Below, piece by piece: positions 63,262 through 64,000 of a stretch of DNA of 64,000 bases. The stretch is from Taeniopygia guttata (taxonomy: Eukaryota; Chordata; Aves; Passeriformes; Estrildidae). The translations under genes were made by a program, and so were the position numbers. Numbering within the stretch: position 1 is the stretch's first letter; every line of letters starts with the position of its first letter. The notes beneath the pieces are model-generated. The model saw only the letters and a list, made by a program, of their open reading frames with translations, was not told where the DNA came from and made no database searches. The DNA lies in contig NC_133034.1 of NCBI RefSeq assembly GCF_048771995.1, forward strand, positions 4,183,501 through 4,247,500, in the 5' to 3' direction.

Positions 63262-63360
63262 CTTTCTTTGTTAAGTAGGTCATGCTGTTTGCAACAGCAG
63301 CTGTCTTATCTTTAGAATCCAATGTGGTAAATCGAGCAAAGTCATCCACAAAATGGTTAT
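63262..63360 (-). CDS. UGGT1: UGGT1 coding exon: FARFTTLDSKDKTAAVAN segment
   Basis: The most 5' UGGT1 exon in the window: two bases complete an Asp codon, then NHFVDDFARFTTLDSKDKTA and AVANSMTYLTKK with one base of Gly left over. Acceptor TTCCTCAG, donor AAAG|GTAACA. Confidence 0.94.
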
Positions 63361-64000
63361 CTGAGGAAGAGAACAAGTATGAAAGGCCAAAGCAACTATT
63401 CCATGTAAACTGAAAATAAAATAATTACTATTACTAGAACATTAAGAACACGTCCCATTTTGGCTCCTTGTGCCTCATTTTCACTGTTAATATATAAGCT
63501 GAGAAATGAATTTTGCTGTCTCACAACTTACATTAATAATTACATTGCATATCTGATAGGCAGAAGTCAGTTGAAAGAATTGCCCGAGCCTTGCTTAGTT
63601 GACACCAGTGTATGTAAATAATATACATTGAAAAATCCACTCTGAAACTTTTTTTCAAGCAACTCAAAAAAGGCAGGAGTAATGCCATTGTATTGGATGT
63701 TCAGTTAGCAAGGGAACATTTTGCTAAATCTGAATTAATTCCAGAGATGACTGCCAACCCTGCTCAAAAGAAGGTCAGAACTAAGAAACAAACTGCTGCT
63801 TTATGCATTATATAATTTCTCAGCTTCATGAGTCATACTTCCCCCTAAGGTCTGTATAAAAACAGAACAAATTCCTATTTTGAAAATCAGTAGACATTTA
63901 CACAAACATCTGCCTGCACCAGGCCTGGGTCATCACTTCAGGTGGCTGCTAATGCTTTGCCACCTGAGCTTTCCACTGGAACAGCAAGTCTTGCACTCAG
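63361..64000 (-). other. UGGT1: UGGT1 intron (partial) to the right edge
   Basis: No exon is recognisable here. The preceding UGGT1 exon, ending with one base of the split Asp codon, must lie beyond 64000. Confidence 0.6.

Larger units (their letters stand above)
45472..63360 (-). other. UGGT1: UGGT1 gene, 3' half: UDP-glucose:glycoprotein glucosyltransferase 1
   Basis: UGGT1 is the soluble ER-lumen folding sensor. It recognises non-native glycoproteins and adds one glucose from UDP-glucose to their Man9GlcNAc2 glycans, so that calnexin and calreticulin rebind them. Twenty-two coding exons on the - strand, each with AG acceptor and GT donor, join without any frame break into about 841 residues, the C-terminal half of a protein usually near 1550 residues. 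In order they give the last thioredoxin-like region, the second beta-sandwich region and the complete GT24 glucosyltransferase domain with its FVDADQ (DxD) and NLDQDLPNN motifs. Residue choices such as [12 protein letters not shown] and IVRTDLKEL fit UGGT1 rather than UGGT2. The N-terminal half (signal peptide and first thioredoxin-like domains) lies beyond 64000. No frameshifts or premature stops are seen, so the gene appears functional. Confidence 0.95.

Noticed and set aside
13027..63360. Alternative identity HS6ST3 and UGGT2
   Set aside because: The HS6ST C-terminus (PTEDYMSHIIEKW), UGGT1-type residues ([18 protein letters not shown]) and the convergent order fit HS6ST1/UGGT1. The other pair is divergent in human as I recall it.
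1..64000. Prokaryotic-style features, CRISPR arrays, tRNA or rRNA genes
   Set aside because: Spliced vertebrate genes throughout. No spaced direct-repeat array, no cloverleaf-like tRNA with box A/B that I could see, and no rRNA sequence.

Overview
This is nuclear DNA from a bird, most likely a songbird (passerine). It holds the end of one intron-containing gene on the + strand, a long gene-poor spacer, and the 3' half of a second multi-exon gene on the - strand. Introns are short by mammalian standards, with GT-AG splice sites throughout. Several repeats resemble passerine long terminal repeats of endogenous retroviruses. I recognise those from memory and have not searched them.

Layout. Positions 1-13026 lie in the last intron of HS6ST1 (heparan sulfate 6-O-sulfotransferase 1). 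Its final coding exon is 13027-13735 (+), ending in a stop codon followed by an A-rich 3' UTR. From about 13.7 to 45.4 kb I find no confident gene. That stretch holds A-tracts, two minisatellites, LTR-like blocks (about 20.0-20.6, 26.2-27.7, 29.4-29.7 and 39.4-40.2 kb), a 17-bp-arm palindrome, a duplicated 150-bp segment, and one protein-like open exon candidate (44021-44195, +) of unknown identity. From 45472 to 63360 the - strand carries the last 22 coding exons of UGGT1 (UDP-glucose:glycoprotein glucosyltransferase 1). Their junctions all keep frame and together encode about 841 residues. The 5' half of UGGT1 lies beyond the right edge.

The two genes are convergent (HS6ST1 > < UGGT1). I recall the same relative arrangement for human HS6ST1 and UGGT1, which supports these paralogue calls over HS6ST3/UGGT2. 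They do not form a pathway unit: HS6ST1 is a Golgi enzyme modifying heparan sulfate, and UGGT1 is an ER folding sensor that reglucosylates misfolded glycoproteins for calnexin/calreticulin.

The points most worth checking are the predicted UGGT1 C-terminus (HAEL rather than a canonical KDEL-like signal), a 24-nt UGGT1 microexon, the unidentified + strand exon candidate abutting the UGGT1 3' UTR, and the structured repeats of the spacer. I see no sign of a wholly new biological system.
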